Shown here in pieces: positions 33,174 to 41,911 of a DNA stretch of 64,000 bases. Positions within the stretch are counted from its first letter, which is position 1, and every line of letters begins with the position of its first letter. A model generated the notes under the pieces. It saw only the letters and a program-made list of their open reading frames with translations, was not told the DNA's origin and ran no database searches. This DNA comes from Vibrio splendidus (GTDB lineage Bacteria > Pseudomonadota > Gammaproteobacteria > Enterobacterales > Vibrionaceae), in assembly GCF_003345295.1 (NCBI RefSeq), contig NZ_CP031055.1, positions 2,418,001 through 2,482,000 of the forward strand. The letters are read 5' to 3'. Both the position numbers and the translations under genes were made by a program.

Positions 33174-33938
33174 TTACGCGGGTTCACCATCAATCGTGCG
33201 CTTACCTTCATTGAGGTAGCTCTTGAGGTAACCATCGATAACTCGTGGGTTCTGACCATCTTGAATCGCTAATACACCATCCATCACCAGACGACGGTTT
33301 AGTGTCTCTTGGTCACGACGCAGCGCAAGCTTGTCGGCAATTGGGAAGAACACCATGTTCGAGAGGATTGCACCGTAAAGCGTAGTCAAGAGTGCAACCG
33401 CCATCGCAGGGCCGATCGCTTTTGGGTCATCCATGTTAGAAAGCATGGCAACCAAGCCAACCAAGGTACCAATCATACCCATCGCAGGTGCAACATCACC
33501 AAATGCAGAGAACACTTTCGCGCCCTGCTCGTGACGTTCTGTTGTTAATGCGATGTCTTTTTGCAGTGCTGCACGCACTACATCACCATCATGGCCATCC
33601 ACCAATAAGTCGATACCCTTTTGCATGAAACTGTTGCTGATTTCCATCTCTTCAAGTGCCAAGAAGCCACCTTTACGTGCTGCATCCGCCATCTCTACCA
33701 CTTTAGCGATAAGATCTTCAGGCTCATCGGCCTTAAACATAAATGCTTTGCCAGCGATTTTGGTTGCTCCAAAGAATTGTCCCATGGTGAACTTCATTAG
33801 AACAACAAACGTTGAACCACCCACCACGATCAAAATGGATGTCGTGTCATAGAACATCCCGAGGCTTCCACCTAGGATCATTGCCATGATTACAAAGGCA
33901 AATCCACCAATCAAACCTATTAGGGTTGCTAAATCCAC
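33174..33938 (-). CDS. pomA: sodium-driven polar flagellar stator protein PomA
   Basis: 254 residues starting at GTG 33938 with GAGGAG before it. It has four transmembrane helices of the MotA/ExbB family, with a large cytoplasmic loop between helices 2 and 3. The segment VAPAMGMIGTLVGLVAML is the conserved helix-3 pore region. A sigma-28-type promoter lies 49-75 bases upstream. It couples sodium flow to rotation together with PomB. Confidence 0.96.
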   Translation of the reverse strand: MDLATLIGLIGGFAFVIMAMILGGSLGMFYDTTSILIVVGGSTFVVLMKFTMGQFFGATKIAGKAFMFKADEPEDLIAKVVEMADAARKGGFLALEEMEISNSFMQKGIDLLVDGHDGDVVRAALQKDIALTTERHEQGAKVFSAFGDVAPAMGMIGTLVGLVAMLSNMDDPKAIGPAMAVALLTTLYGAILSNMVFFPIADKLALRRDQETLNRRLVMDGVLAIQDGQNPRVIDGYLKSYLNEGKRTIDGEPA

Positions 33939-33986
33939 TGAGCACTCCTCATGCTTTTTTGTAGCTCTACGTCGACGATAATCTTT

Positions 33987-34013
33987 TTATCGGCCAGACT
34001 ATAAGATCTTTTA
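33987..34013 (-). promoter_or_regulatory. sigma-28 (FliA) promoter of pomAB
   Basis: On the minus strand, TAAAAGAT, 11 bases, GCCGATAA. The FliA consensus is TAAAGTTT-N11-GCCGATAA: the -10 element matches fully, the spacing is exact, and the -35 matches 5 of 8. It points to late flagellar-class control of the stator genes. Confidence 0.85.
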
Positions 34014-34236
34014 GTAAATTCTTGGCCTAAATATCACACTTTTCGTTTTTGAATCACAATTATTGGCTTACTTTGCTCTTATCCTTAGCGCATAAACTCG
34101 ATAAAGCTAAGGTTATTCAACCAAAGTGAGTTCAAGCCCCTTAAAAACGAACTTTCTAGCAAAATTTCTTGGTTACATTTGACCATCTCAGCGGCCTAGG
34201 GTAACGTTCGTTCATATTTCCAAACGCAGATTTATT
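34014..34236. promoter_or_regulatory. upstream region of xseB-ispA-dxs
   Basis: The remaining part of the divergent pomA/xseB spacer must hold the promoter of the xseB operon. I could not assign one with confidence. Confidence 0.35.
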
Positions 34237-34479
34237 ATGGCTACTAAGAAACCTGAAAATATGAGCTTTGAAGCGGCTATCGAAGAGCTTGATGGCTTGG
34301 TTGATCAACTAGAAAATGGTGATCTAGCTTTAGATGATGCGCTGAAAAAGTTCGAACGAGGCATCTCCCTCGCTCGTGCTGGTCAAAGTAAACTAAATGA
34401 TGCTGAACAGCGTGTTAGCATCTTACTGCAAAATGATGAAAATGCAGAACTTAGTGACTTTAACCCACAACCAGAATAA
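34237..34479 (+). CDS. xseB: exodeoxyribonuclease VII small subunit
   Basis: 80 residues, the usual size. Family motifs include SFEAAIEELDGLVDQLENGDLALDDAL and KFERGISL. It combines with XseA (not in the window) in single-strand-specific exonuclease VII. It is the first gene of the conserved xseB-ispA-dxs cluster. Confidence 0.96.
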   Translation: MATKKPENMSFEAAIEELDGLVDQLENGDLALDDALKKFERGISLARAGQSKLNDAEQRVSILLQNDENAELSDFNPQPE

Positions 34480-34499
34480 CGAATTGTATGAGATCCCCT

Positions 34500-35384
34500 A
34501 TGATCGAGACTTTATTGTCTTATCAAGCACGTAATAACGAGCAGCTGAACCTTTGGCTTGATCGCCTGCCACACCAAAATCAGAACCTTATCAACGCGAT
34601 GCGTTATGGGTTACTTTTAGGCGGCAAACGCGCACGTCCATTTCTTGTCTACATTACAGGGGAAATGCTCGGCTGTACCGCTGAAGAACTCGATACTCCA
34701 GCTTCTGCAATCGAATGTATTCATGCCTATTCTCTGATTCACGACGACCTTCCGGCAATGGATGACGATGAACTTCGCCGTGGCCATCAGACTTGTCACA
34801 TCAAATACGATGAAGCAACGGCAATTTTAACTGGCGATGCCCTACAAACTCTCGCGTTTACTATACTTGCGGAAGGCACATTAAGTGCTGACGGGGAAAG
34901 CAATCGCGTTCGAATGATTCAACGCCTAGCTGAAGCGTCTGGCGCACAAGGTATGTGCATTGGACAAGCTCTTGATATTGAAGCTGAAAACCGCTCTGTC
35001 ACGCTAGAAGAGTTAGAAGAAGTTCACCGTAACAAGACTGGCGCTCTAATGAAGAGTGCGATTCGTTTAGGTGCTCTGGCTGCTGGCGAAAAAGCGTTTG
35101 AAGTGATGCCTCAATTAGATAAGTACGCCGATGCAATCGGGTTAGCCTTCCAAGTTCAGGATGATATTTTAGATATCATTAGCGATACCGAAACTTTGGG
35201 TAAACCACAGGGCTCTGACCAAGATTTGAACAAAAGCACCTACCCTTCTTTGTTAGGTTTAGAGGGCGCTCAAGAAAAAGCGCAAACTCTGCTACAGGAA
35301 GCGCTTCAAGCTTTGGCTGCAATCCCATACAATACCCAGTCACTCGAAGAGTTCGCCCGATACGTCATCGAGCGCAAGAACTAA
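34500..35384 (+). CDS. ispA: farnesyl diphosphate synthase (geranyltranstransferase)
   Basis: 294 residues from ATG 34500; an in-frame ATG at 34488 would add four residues but has no ribosome site. Both Asp-rich motifs are present: first IHDDLPAMDDDELRRG, second FQVQDDILDIISD, plus GGKRARPFL. It condenses DMAPP and IPP to farnesyl diphosphate in the cytoplasm. It lies 20 bases after xseB and 21 bases before dxs, so it is co-transcribed with both. Confidence 0.95.
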   Translation: MIETLLSYQARNNEQLNLWLDRLPHQNQNLINAMRYGLLLGGKRARPFLVYITGEMLGCTAEELDTPASAIECIHAYSLIHDDLPAMDDDELRRGHQTCHIKYDEATAILTGDALQTLAFTILAEGTLSADGESNRVRMIQRLAEASGAQGMCIGQALDIEAENRSVTLEELEEVHRNKTGALMKSAIRLGALAAGEKAFEVMPQLDKYADAIGLAFQVQDDILDIISDTETLGKPQGSDQDLNKSTYPSLLGLEGAQEKAQTLLQEALQALAAIPYNTQSLEEFARYVIERKN

Positions 35385-35405
35385 GACAATAAGCGCGCAT
35401 TACCT

Positions 35406-37289
35406 ATGACTCTTGATATATCAAAGTACCCAACTCTTGCTTTGGCTGATAAGCCAGAGGATTTGCGTCTACTTCCAAAAGAGACGCTTACACAGCTTTG
35501 TGATGAATTACGTACCTATCTTCTTAACTCAGTGAGCCAGTCAAGTGGTCACTTAGCGTCAGGCTTAGGTACAGTAGAGCTGACAGTTGCTCTGCACTAT
35601 GTGTACAACACGCCTTTTGACCAGTTGGTTTGGGATGTTGGCCACCAAGCCTACCCACACAAGATTCTTACAGGTCGTCGCGACCGCTTGTCGACTATCC
35701 GTCAAAAAGATGGACTGCACCCATTCCCATGGCGTCAAGAGAGCGAATACGACACCCTATCTGTTGGTCACTCTTCAACATCGATCAGCGCCGGACTTGG
35801 TATGGCGATCAGTGCGAAGAAAGAAGGTAAGAACCGTAAAGTCGTCAGTGTCATTGGTGATGGCGCGATTACCGCAGGTATGGCCTTCGAAGCCATGAAC
35901 CACGCGGGCGATATTCACAATGACATGCTGGTTATCCTTAACGATAACGAGATGTCGATCTCTGAAAACGTCGGTGCTCTAAACAACCACCTCGCTCAAG
36001 TTCTTTCTGGCAGTCTTTACACGTCAATTCGTGAGGGTGGCAAGAAAGTGCTATCAGGTGTTCCGCCGATTAAAGAGCTCGTTCGTCGTACAGAAGAACA
36101 TTTAAAAGGCATGGTTGTCCCCGGCACCATGTTTGAAGAGTTAGGCTTTAACTACATTGGTCCAATTGATGGTCACGATGTCAATGAGCTGATTAAAACG
36201 CTGAAGAACATGAGAGATCTTAAAGGCCCTCAGTTCCTGCATATCATGACGAAGAAAGGCAAAGGCTACGAGCCAGCTGAGAAAGATCCAATTGGCTACC
36301 ATGGCGTACCTAAGTTCGATCCTGCACATTCAAGTCTGCCTAAGAGCACCAGCTCTAAACCAACTTTCTCTAAGATTTTTGGCGACTTCCTGTGTGATAT
36401 GGCCGCTCAAGATCCTAAGCTAATGGCGATAACGCCAGCAATGCGTGAAGGTTCTGGTATGGTGCGTTTCTCGAAAGAGTATCCAGACCAATACTTCGAC
36501 GTAGCAATTGCTGAGCAACACGCTGTGACGCTAGCAACGGGTATGGCGATTGCCGGTGATAAGCCAATTGTGGCTATCTACTCGACTTTTCTACAACGTG
36601 GCTACGATCAACTGATCCACGATGTGGCAATCATGGATCTACCGGTTATGTTCGCTATTGACCGTGCAGGTCTTGTCGGTGCCGATGGCCAAACACACCA
36701 AGGTGCGTTCGACTTAAGTTTCATGCGCTGCATTCCAAACATGGTGATCATGGCACCAAGCGACGAGAACGAATGTCGCCAAATGCTTTACACCGGCCAC
36801 CAGCACACAGGGCCAAGTGCCGTTCGTTACCCTCGTGGTAATGGCATGGGTACTGAGATTCAAAGTGAGTTTACCGCTCTTGAGATTGGTAAAGGTCGTA
36901 TCGTTCGCGAAAGCGAAAAAGCAAAAGATGGCTCGAAGGTCGCGATCCTAAGCTTCGGTACTTTCCTTGAGAGTGCACTTCAAACCGCAGACGCTATCGA
37001 TGCGACAGTTGCAGACATGCGTTTTGTGAAACCGCTAGATGAAGCTCTGATCAAACAACTTGCTGCTGACCACGATGTACTAGTGACTATCGAAGAGAAC
37101 GCAATTGCAGGTGGTGCAGGCTCTGGGGTGGTTGAATTCTTGATGAAAGAGAAACTACTGATGCCCGTATTAAACCTTGGCTTACCAGACAAATTTATTG
37201 CTCAAGGTACTCAAGGTGAGCTGCATGAAGAGCTTGGCTTAGATGCGAAAGGTATTGAGAAGTCTATCTCCGACTACCTTGCCAAATAG
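35406..37289 (+). CDS. dxs: 1-deoxy-D-xylulose-5-phosphate synthase
   Basis: 627 residues, the usual length. Thiamine diphosphate motif GDGAITAGMAFEAMNHAG, with NDNEMSISENVG shortly after. The transketolase-like central domain (DVAIAEQHAVTLATGMA) and the C-terminal domain (VEFLMKEKLLMPVLNLGLPDKFI) are intact. It condenses pyruvate and glyceraldehyde 3-phosphate, the first step of the MEP isoprenoid pathway that feeds IspA. Confidence 0.97.
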   Translation: MTLDISKYPTLALADKPEDLRLLPKETLTQLCDELRTYLLNSVSQSSGHLASGLGTVELTVALHYVYNTPFDQLVWDVGHQAYPHKILTGRRDRLSTIRQKDGLHPFPWRQESEYDTLSVGHSSTSISAGLGMAISAKKEGKNRKVVSVIGDGAITAGMAFEAMNHAGDIHNDMLVILNDNEMSISENVGALNNHLAQVLSGSLYTSIREGGKKVLSGVPPIKELVRRTEEHLKGMVVPGTMFEELGFNYIGPIDGHDVNELIKTLKNMRDLKGPQFLHIMTKKGKGYEPAEKDPIGYHGVPKFDPAHSSLPKSTSSKPTFSKIFGDFLCDMAAQDPKLMAITPAMREGSGMVRFSKEYPDQYFDVAIAEQHAVTLATGMAIAGDKPIVAIYSTFLQRGYDQLIHDVAIMDLPVMFAIDRAGLVGADGQTHQGAFDLSFMRCIPNMVIMAPSDENECRQMLYTGHQHTGPSAVRYPRGNGMGTEIQSEFTALEIGKGRIVRESEKAKDGSKVAILSFGTFLESALQTADAIDATVADMRFVKPLDEALIKQLAADHDVLVTIEENAIAGGAGSGVVEFLMKEKLLMPVLNLGLPDKFIAQGTQGELHEELGLDAKGIEKSISDYLAK

Positions 37290-37322
37290 CTTTCACAAGC
37301 AAACAGCATAAGCGACAAAACC

Positions 37323-37352
37323 AAAAAGGTTGGCCCTAGGGTCAACCTTTTT
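37323..37352. terminator. terminator after dxs
   Basis: AAAAAGGTTG and CAACCTTTTT enclose a GC-rich loop, 34 bases after the dxs stop. Its near symmetry lets it also serve the convergent monooxygenase-like gene. Confidence 0.8.
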
Positions 37353-37414
37353 AGTATCTGCTAACTGATAAACTATTCGTTGTTTAGCTGTTAGTTATTA
37401 GCAATTAAGCCTGC

Positions 37415-37774
37415 TTAGCAACAAGGCTTAAGTACTGGTGCGTCATAGTTCTCTGGTTCGTCAGAGTAGATAGCAACGTTGAAGTTCTCAACCAAGCCTG
37501 TCTCTTCAACACACTGCTCTTGGAAGAACTGTTGAATCTCACGACGTTGGCAGTGTGCTTCGAATGCTTCGTTGTCCGCCCAGATCTCATTGAATGCAAT
37601 AGGGAAACTCTCACCCTCTGCAAATGGGCTCTGAATGTGACGAGTCACTGTATATTGGATACAACCGTCTTCACGCATTGTGTTTGGCTCTAGTGATTTC
37701 AGAACTTCAAACAACTCGTTCAATTTGCCTTCTTTTGGCTGAAATTGAGCAACACAGTAAACCTTCTTAGACAT
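37415..37774 (-). CDS. antibiotic biosynthesis monooxygenase (ABM) domain protein
   Basis: 119 residues, a single dimeric alpha/beta-barrel ABM domain. It begins VYCVAQFQPKEGKLNELFEVLKSLEP and contains EDGCIQYTVTRH and NEIWADNEAFEAHCQ, patterns seen in YgiN-type quinol monooxygenases. No cofactor motif is expected in this family. The exact substrate cannot be read from sequence. Confidence 0.8.
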   Translation of the reverse strand: MSKKVYCVAQFQPKEGKLNELFEVLKSLEPNTMREDGCIQYTVTRHIQSPFAEGESFPIAFNEIWADNEAFEAHCQRREIQQFFQEQCVEETGLVENFNVAIYSDEPENYDAPVLKPCC

Positions 37775-37824
37775 TGTAATTCCTTGTTTTTATCTATTAT
37801 TGTTCGTTCTTTGGATATTGATTC

Positions 37825-38334
37825 TTAAACGAGCCAACCTGAAAAATGAGCCACTGCATACAGCGAAATCGCCGCCATAATACCCGCCACGATATCATCA
37901 ATCATGATACCTAAGCCGCCGTGAACTCGCTTGTCTAACCAACCAATTGGCCAAGGCTTTACCATATCGAAAAAACGAAACAGCACGAAGCCAGCAAATA
38001 GCCATTTCCAATCATTAACAGGAATACCCACCAACGGCACTAGGCCCATGGTGATCCAAAAGCCCGCAAACTCATCCCATACAATAGAGCCGTGATCGTG
38101 CACGCCCATGTCATCAGACGTCACTTGGCATATTTTGATACCAATAATGCAGCTCACAACCACAAGAATGACATAAATAGGGAAAGGTAACTGAACCAGC
38201 AATAGATAAAATGGGATCGACGCAAGCGTGCCCATGGTGCCGGGAATAATCGGCGATAAGCCACTACCAAAACCCGTTGCCAATAAGTGCCAAGGATTTT
38301 TAAGAGAGATTGCAGAAAGTGGGTTTGTCATCAA
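37825..38334 (-). CDS. pgpA: phosphatidylglycerophosphatase A
   Basis: 169 residues with several hydrophobic helices. Family motifs: GTMGTLASIPFYLLL near the N-terminus, HDHGSIVWDEFAGFW in the middle and MIDDIVAGIMAA at the end, supplying conserved acidic residues. It dephosphorylates phosphatidylglycerophosphate in the inner membrane. Its start overlaps the thiL stop by four bases, the conserved thiL-pgpA pair. Confidence 0.95.
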   Translation of the reverse strand: MMTNPLSAISLKNPWHLLATGFGSGLSPIIPGTMGTLASIPFYLLLVQLPFPIYVILVVVSCIIGIKICQVTSDDMGVHDHGSIVWDEFAGFWITMGLVPLVGIPVNDWKWLFAGFVLFRFFDMVKPWPIGWLDKRVHGGLGIMIDDIVAGIMAAISLYAVAHFSGWLV

Positions 38335-39305
38335 TTAACCTTAAAGTGATCGTAACCAGTTAAGTTCCAACTCAGTGGTTCACCATTATTGTGTAATTCA
38401 AAATATTCTACAGGTCTTATCTGGCCAATGCAGGTGACTTTTGTTCCAGTGTGTGACAAAGCACTTTCCAATGAGCCTTTATTCTCTTCCGGCACAGTAA
38501 AGCACAGTTCGTACTCTTCACCACTGGTCAACGCATACTGTTGAGCCGAAGCAATATCAGATGCGAACTGACGTAGTTCTGGAGAAATTGGCAGCGTACT
38601 CACATCAATGCTCGCACCAACCTGAGAACGCTTAAGGATATGTTTTAAATCAGCAATAACACCGTCAGAGATATCAATAGCAGACGAAGCAAGGTTCACG
38701 AGCGCTTGACCAGCCAATACTCGAGGAACGCTCATATAGTGTCTTTCTTCAAGCTCGAGAGCATAAGATTTGACTTTGTTCTGTTCAGGATCAAGCAATA
38801 CTTCTAAGCCGGCTTTGCTATCACCTAGGTTACCCGTTACGTAAATCCAGTCGCCCACTTTAGCGCCATCTCTACGCAGTGCTCGACCTTCTGGCACAAA
38901 ACCTTGTACAGTCAATGTCAGACTTAGGGGCCCTTTGGTTGTATCACCGCCAATTAACTGAATACCAAAGTAGTCAGCGAGCTTGAAGAAGGAGTCACAG
39001 AAGGGAGCAAGCCATTCTTCATCAACTTCTGGCATAGTTAACGCAAATGAAACCCAAGCAGGTGTCGCACCCATCGCAGCAAGGTCGCTAATATTCGAAG
39101 CCAAAGCCTTGTGTGCCACCCAAGCAGGGTTAGCCTCTGCTAAGAAATGTGTGCCTGCAACTAAGGTGTCGGTACTGATCGCGATCTCAACATTGCTTGG
39201 CGCTTTGACCAAAGCACAGTCATCGCCCGCAGCCAGGTGTACGTCTTTACGTTGTGGTTGTCGATTTACAAAATATTTTTCAATCAGGTTAAATTCGCCA
39301 GACAT
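38331..39305 (-). CDS. thiL: thiamine-monophosphate kinase ThiL
   Basis: 324 residues from ATG 39305 (AGGG at six bases); a GTG three bases upstream is closer to the ribosome site and less likely. Motifs: DDCALVKAP, ISDLAAMGATPAW, GGDTTKGPLSLTLTVQG and a DISDGVIADLKHI segment. It phosphorylates thiamine monophosphate to thiamine diphosphate, the cofactor of Dxs and others. A terminator after nusB separates it from the rib operon, so it may have its own promoter or depend on read-through. Confidence 0.95.
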   Translation of the reverse strand: MSGEFNLIEKYFVNRQPQRKDVHLAAGDDCALVKAPSNVEIAISTDTLVAGTHFLAEANPAWVAHKALASNISDLAAMGATPAWVSFALTMPEVDEEWLAPFCDSFFKLADYFGIQLIGGDTTKGPLSLTLTVQGFVPEGRALRRDGAKVGDWIYVTGNLGDSKAGLEVLLDPEQNKVKSYALELEERHYMSVPRVLAGQALVNLASSAIDISDGVIADLKHILKRSQVGASIDVSTLPISPELRQFASDIASAQQYALTSGEEYELCFTVPEENKGSLESALSHTGTKVTCIGQIRPVEYFELHNNGEPLSWNLTGYDHFKVN

Positions 39306-39371
39306 CACATGCCCTATCTTTAGTCTTCATACAAATCACCGTAATTATTGATATTACAGAAATTTAGTTAC

Positions 39372-39401
39372 AAAAAAGGCCAGCATAAAAGCTGACCTTT
39401 A
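39372..39401 (-). terminator. terminator after nusB
   Basis: On the minus strand, AAAGGTCAGC and GCTGGCCTTT (one mismatch) are followed by TTTG, 20 bases after the nusB stop. Confidence 0.75.
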
Positions 39402-39420
39402 GATTCAATATACGAACGTC

Positions 39421-39888
39421 TTATTTCTTACGAACGTGTGGTGCAGCTTTATCAAGCACACCGTTAACAAACTTATGGCTGTCTTCTGCTGCAAATACTT
39501 TTGCAAGCTCGATAGCTTCGTTGATAACCACTTTGTATGGTACATCTTCGCGACGAGTCATCTCGTACATAGCTAAACGTAGAAGCGCTAGTTCCATCAA
39601 ATCGAGATCTTGCATTGGGCGAGATACGAATGGACGAAGCTTGCTATCAAGTTCCATGTGGTTAAGAGCAACACCAGTTAGCAGGTCGCGGAAGTATGCA
39701 ACGTCTGTTTCTGGCATAGCTAGCGCAGGTTCTGCGGCATGATGCTCTTCTTCATCATACTTACCACCAGATAAAAACTGTTCTTCAACGGTAGCAATAT
39801 TTTCTTTAGTAATTTGCCAAGAGTAAATTGCTTGTAGAGCAAATTGACGTGCGTTACGACGTGCGGCTGGTTTCACACTGGCCCCCAT
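39421..39888 (-). CDS. nusB: transcription antitermination factor NusB
   Basis: 155 residues, all-helical. The RNA-binding Arg-rich N-terminus (KPAARRNARQFALQAIYSWQ) and the C-terminal family segment YKVVINEAIELAKVFAAEDSHKFVNGVLD are present. It partners NusE(S10) in rRNA antitermination. Its ATG overlaps the ribH stop by one base (TAATG), the conserved ribH-nusB coupling. Confidence 0.96.
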   Translation of the reverse strand: MGASVKPAARRNARQFALQAIYSWQITKENIATVEEQFLSGGKYDEEEHHAAEPALAMPETDVAYFRDLLTGVALNHMELDSKLRPFVSRPMQDLDLMELALLRLAMYEMTRREDVPYKVVINEAIELAKVFAAEDSHKFVNGVLDKAAPHVRKK

Positions 39889-40358
39889 TAGGAATCGATT
39901 TCAGAAAGAACGTTGATCATCTCAAGTGCGCTAAGTGCTGCTTCTGCACCCTTATTACCAGCCTTGGTTCCTGCGCGTTCAATAGCTTGATCGATCGTAT
40001 CAACAGTAAGAACACCAAACGCTACTGGAAGAGAAAATTCCAGAGACACTTGTGCCAAACCTTTATTACATTCACTACAAACATAGTCAAAGTGAGGTGT
40101 ACCGCCACGAATTACTGTACCAAGAGATACAATCGCATCGAACTTACCCGTTTTTGCAACGCGCTGCGCTACAAGTGGAAGTTCTACTGCACCAGGGCAT
40201 CGAACAACAGTGATGTTGTCTTCGCTTACTTGTCCGTGACGCTTTAAAGTATCGATTGCACCAGAAAGTAAACTTTCGTTAATAAAACTGTTGAAACGAG
40301 CAATAACGATAGCAATTTTTGCATTTGGCGCTGGGAAGCCACCCTCGATCACTTTCAT
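39888..40358 (-). CDS. ribH: 6,7-dimethyl-8-ribityllumazine synthase
   Basis: 156 residues from ATG 40358 with AAGGAAGG before it; upstream in-frame codons to 40544 are not homologous. Motifs: IVIARFNSFINESLLSGAID, CPGAVELPLVAQ, SLGTVIRGGTPHFDYVC and FGVLTVDTIDQAIERAGTKAGNKGAEAA. It makes lumazine from the RibB and RibD products and forms icosahedral or pentameric shells. A 336-base gap with a long hairpin separates it from ribB. Confidence 0.96.
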   Translation of the reverse strand: MKVIEGGFPAPNAKIAIVIARFNSFINESLLSGAIDTLKRHGQVSEDNITVVRCPGAVELPLVAQRVAKTGKFDAIVSLGTVIRGGTPHFDYVCSECNKGLAQVSLEFSLPVAFGVLTVDTIDQAIERAGTKAGNKGAEAALSALEMINVLSEIDS

Positions 40359-40694
40359 AAGCCTTCCTTTAACTATTTTCATCAAGTGAGAATCGCCGGA
40401 TTCTAGCACAAAACTGTGAGCAATATCTAATGCTAATTTAGCAGAGCAGACGCCGGGGATGTAAAGATGATAGTGCAGCGTTGCTCCCAAACATATAGGA
40501 GCAGCAAGCAGAAAAGCTCGTTCATTTGTCACAGAGCAAATCAAGCTTCCCTACTTTGCTCTTTTGGCATTATTTACAACCAAAAGAGCAACTAAAATCA
40601 TCCGTGAATTATGTTGCTACGACCTATGTCGCAGCGATCTATATTGAAACGAGAACAGGCGTGCTTGCTCATACAAAGCTTATGCACCCAAGTC
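40359..40694. other. 336-bp spacer between ribB and ribH
   Basis: No ORF with homology. It holds the two hairpins noted above. I searched for the FMN (RFN) riboswitch core and did not see it. Confidence 0.4.
40556..40591 (-). other. long perfect inverted repeat in ribB-ribH spacer
   Basis: TTGCTCTTTTGG and CCAAAAGAGCAA form 12-bp arms around a 12-base loop. No T run follows on the minus strand, so it does not look like a terminator. A second, shorter TTGCTCC/GGAGCA hairpin lies nearby at about 40480-40505. Confidence 0.6.
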
Positions 40695-41804
40695 TTATTC
40701 ACAAACGTACTCAACAACGTTAAGACCAAAGCCACCCAATGCGTGGTAACGCTTAGAGCTTGAAGACAACAAACGCATATCGTGAACGCCTAGGTCTTGT
40801 AGAATCTGAGAACCTACGCCAACACGACGAGAGGTACCCTGCTTCTTAGCCATGGTTGGTTGCTCATTCTTATCTTGAGCTTCGAATGTCTTCACTTTGT
40901 GGATCAAAGAATCAGACGACTCTTCGTTACCCAGAATAACCAACACGCCGCCTTCGTCACCAATACGCTTCATCGCTTTATCTAGCGACCAGCTACGCTC
41001 GGTACCACGATCTGAATGAAGCAGATCGGTGAACGTATCGTGCAGGTGAACACGCACTAAAGGAGCACCCTCAGACAGGTCGCCTTTTTGCATCGCGTAG
41101 TGGATCTGGTTATCAATTGTGTCGCGGTAAGTCACTAGCTCGAAATCACCAAACTCTGTTGGCAGGTGGCACTGTGCTACACGCTCAATTGTCGTTTCAG
41201 TGTTATTGCGGTATTCAATCAAGTCAGCAATCGTGCCTAGTTTGATATCGTGTTTTTCAGCGAACACTTCAAGATCAGGGCGACGAGCCATGGTGCCATC
41301 GTCGTTTAGGATCTCAACGATAACTGAAGCAGGCTCACAACCGGCAAGACGAGCTAAATCACAACCCGCTTCTGTGTGGCCAGCACGCGTTAGAACGCCG
41401 CCTTCTTGAGCTGTCAGCGGGAAGATATGACCAGGTTGAACTAAGTCAGCCGCTTTTGCATCTTTTGCCACTGCTGCTTGAACGGTAACTGCACGGTCTG
41501 ATGCAGAGATACCTGTAGTTACGCCTTCAGCTGCTTCAATTGAAACCGTAAAGTTTGTGGTGTACTGCGCGTTGTTGTCTTGAACCATAGGCGCTAGACC
41601 CATACGGTTTGAACGCTCTTTGGTAAGAGTTAGACAGATTAAGCCGCGGCCATACATCGCCATGAAGTTAATGGCTTCTGGCGTTACATGTTCTGCTGCC
41701 ATGATAAGATCGCCTTCATTTTCGCGATCTTCATCATCCATCAGGATAACCATTTTTCCTAGGCGAATGTCTTCAATAATTTCTTGAGGAGTACTAATTG
41801 GCAT
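40695..41804 (-). CDS. ribB: 3,4-dihydroxy-2-butanone 4-phosphate synthase with degenerate GTP cyclohydrolase II-like C-terminus
   Basis: 369 residues. Residues 1-about 205 are a complete RibB domain (DDEDRENEGDLIMAAE; THE-type HTEAGCDLARLAG), which makes the four-carbon precursor of riboflavin from ribulose 5-phosphate. Residues about 210-369 align with GTP cyclohydrolase II (VRVHLHDTFTDLLHSD, GVGSQILQDLGV). The Cys-x10-Cys-x-Cys zinc ligands expected in the middle are absent; the region reads TERSWSLDKAMKRI. The C-terminal part therefore probably lacks GTP cyclohydrolase activity, which would need a separate ribA. Longer-than-RibB proteins of this type are common in this group and are often annotated RibBA. 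Confidence 0.92.
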   Translation of the reverse strand: MPISTPQEIIEDIRLGKMVILMDDEDRENEGDLIMAAEHVTPEAINFMAMYGRGLICLTLTKERSNRMGLAPMVQDNNAQYTTNFTVSIEAAEGVTTGISASDRAVTVQAAVAKDAKAADLVQPGHIFPLTAQEGGVLTRAGHTEAGCDLARLAGCEPASVIVEILNDDGTMARRPDLEVFAEKHDIKLGTIADLIEYRNNTETTIERVAQCHLPTEFGDFELVTYRDTIDNQIHYAMQKGDLSEGAPLVRVHLHDTFTDLLHSDRGTERSWSLDKAMKRIGDEGGVLVILGNEESSDSLIHKVKTFEAQDKNEQPTMAKKQGTSRRVGVGSQILQDLGVHDMRLLSSSSKRYHALGGFGLNVVEYVCE

Positions 41805-41911
41805 TGTTTTATATCCTTTGAAATGGTTCTGCTTCCTAGAACCGACATATTTAAACCTGATGATATTGCTTAGCTTTTACAAAGTGCTATTTGGAGACTG
41901 AGTAAAAGTTA

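Noticed and set aside
40359..41911. FMN riboswitch near ribB
   Set aside because: The RFN consensus core (AGGGGCA...ACCGGCGGT type) was not found in either rib spacer.
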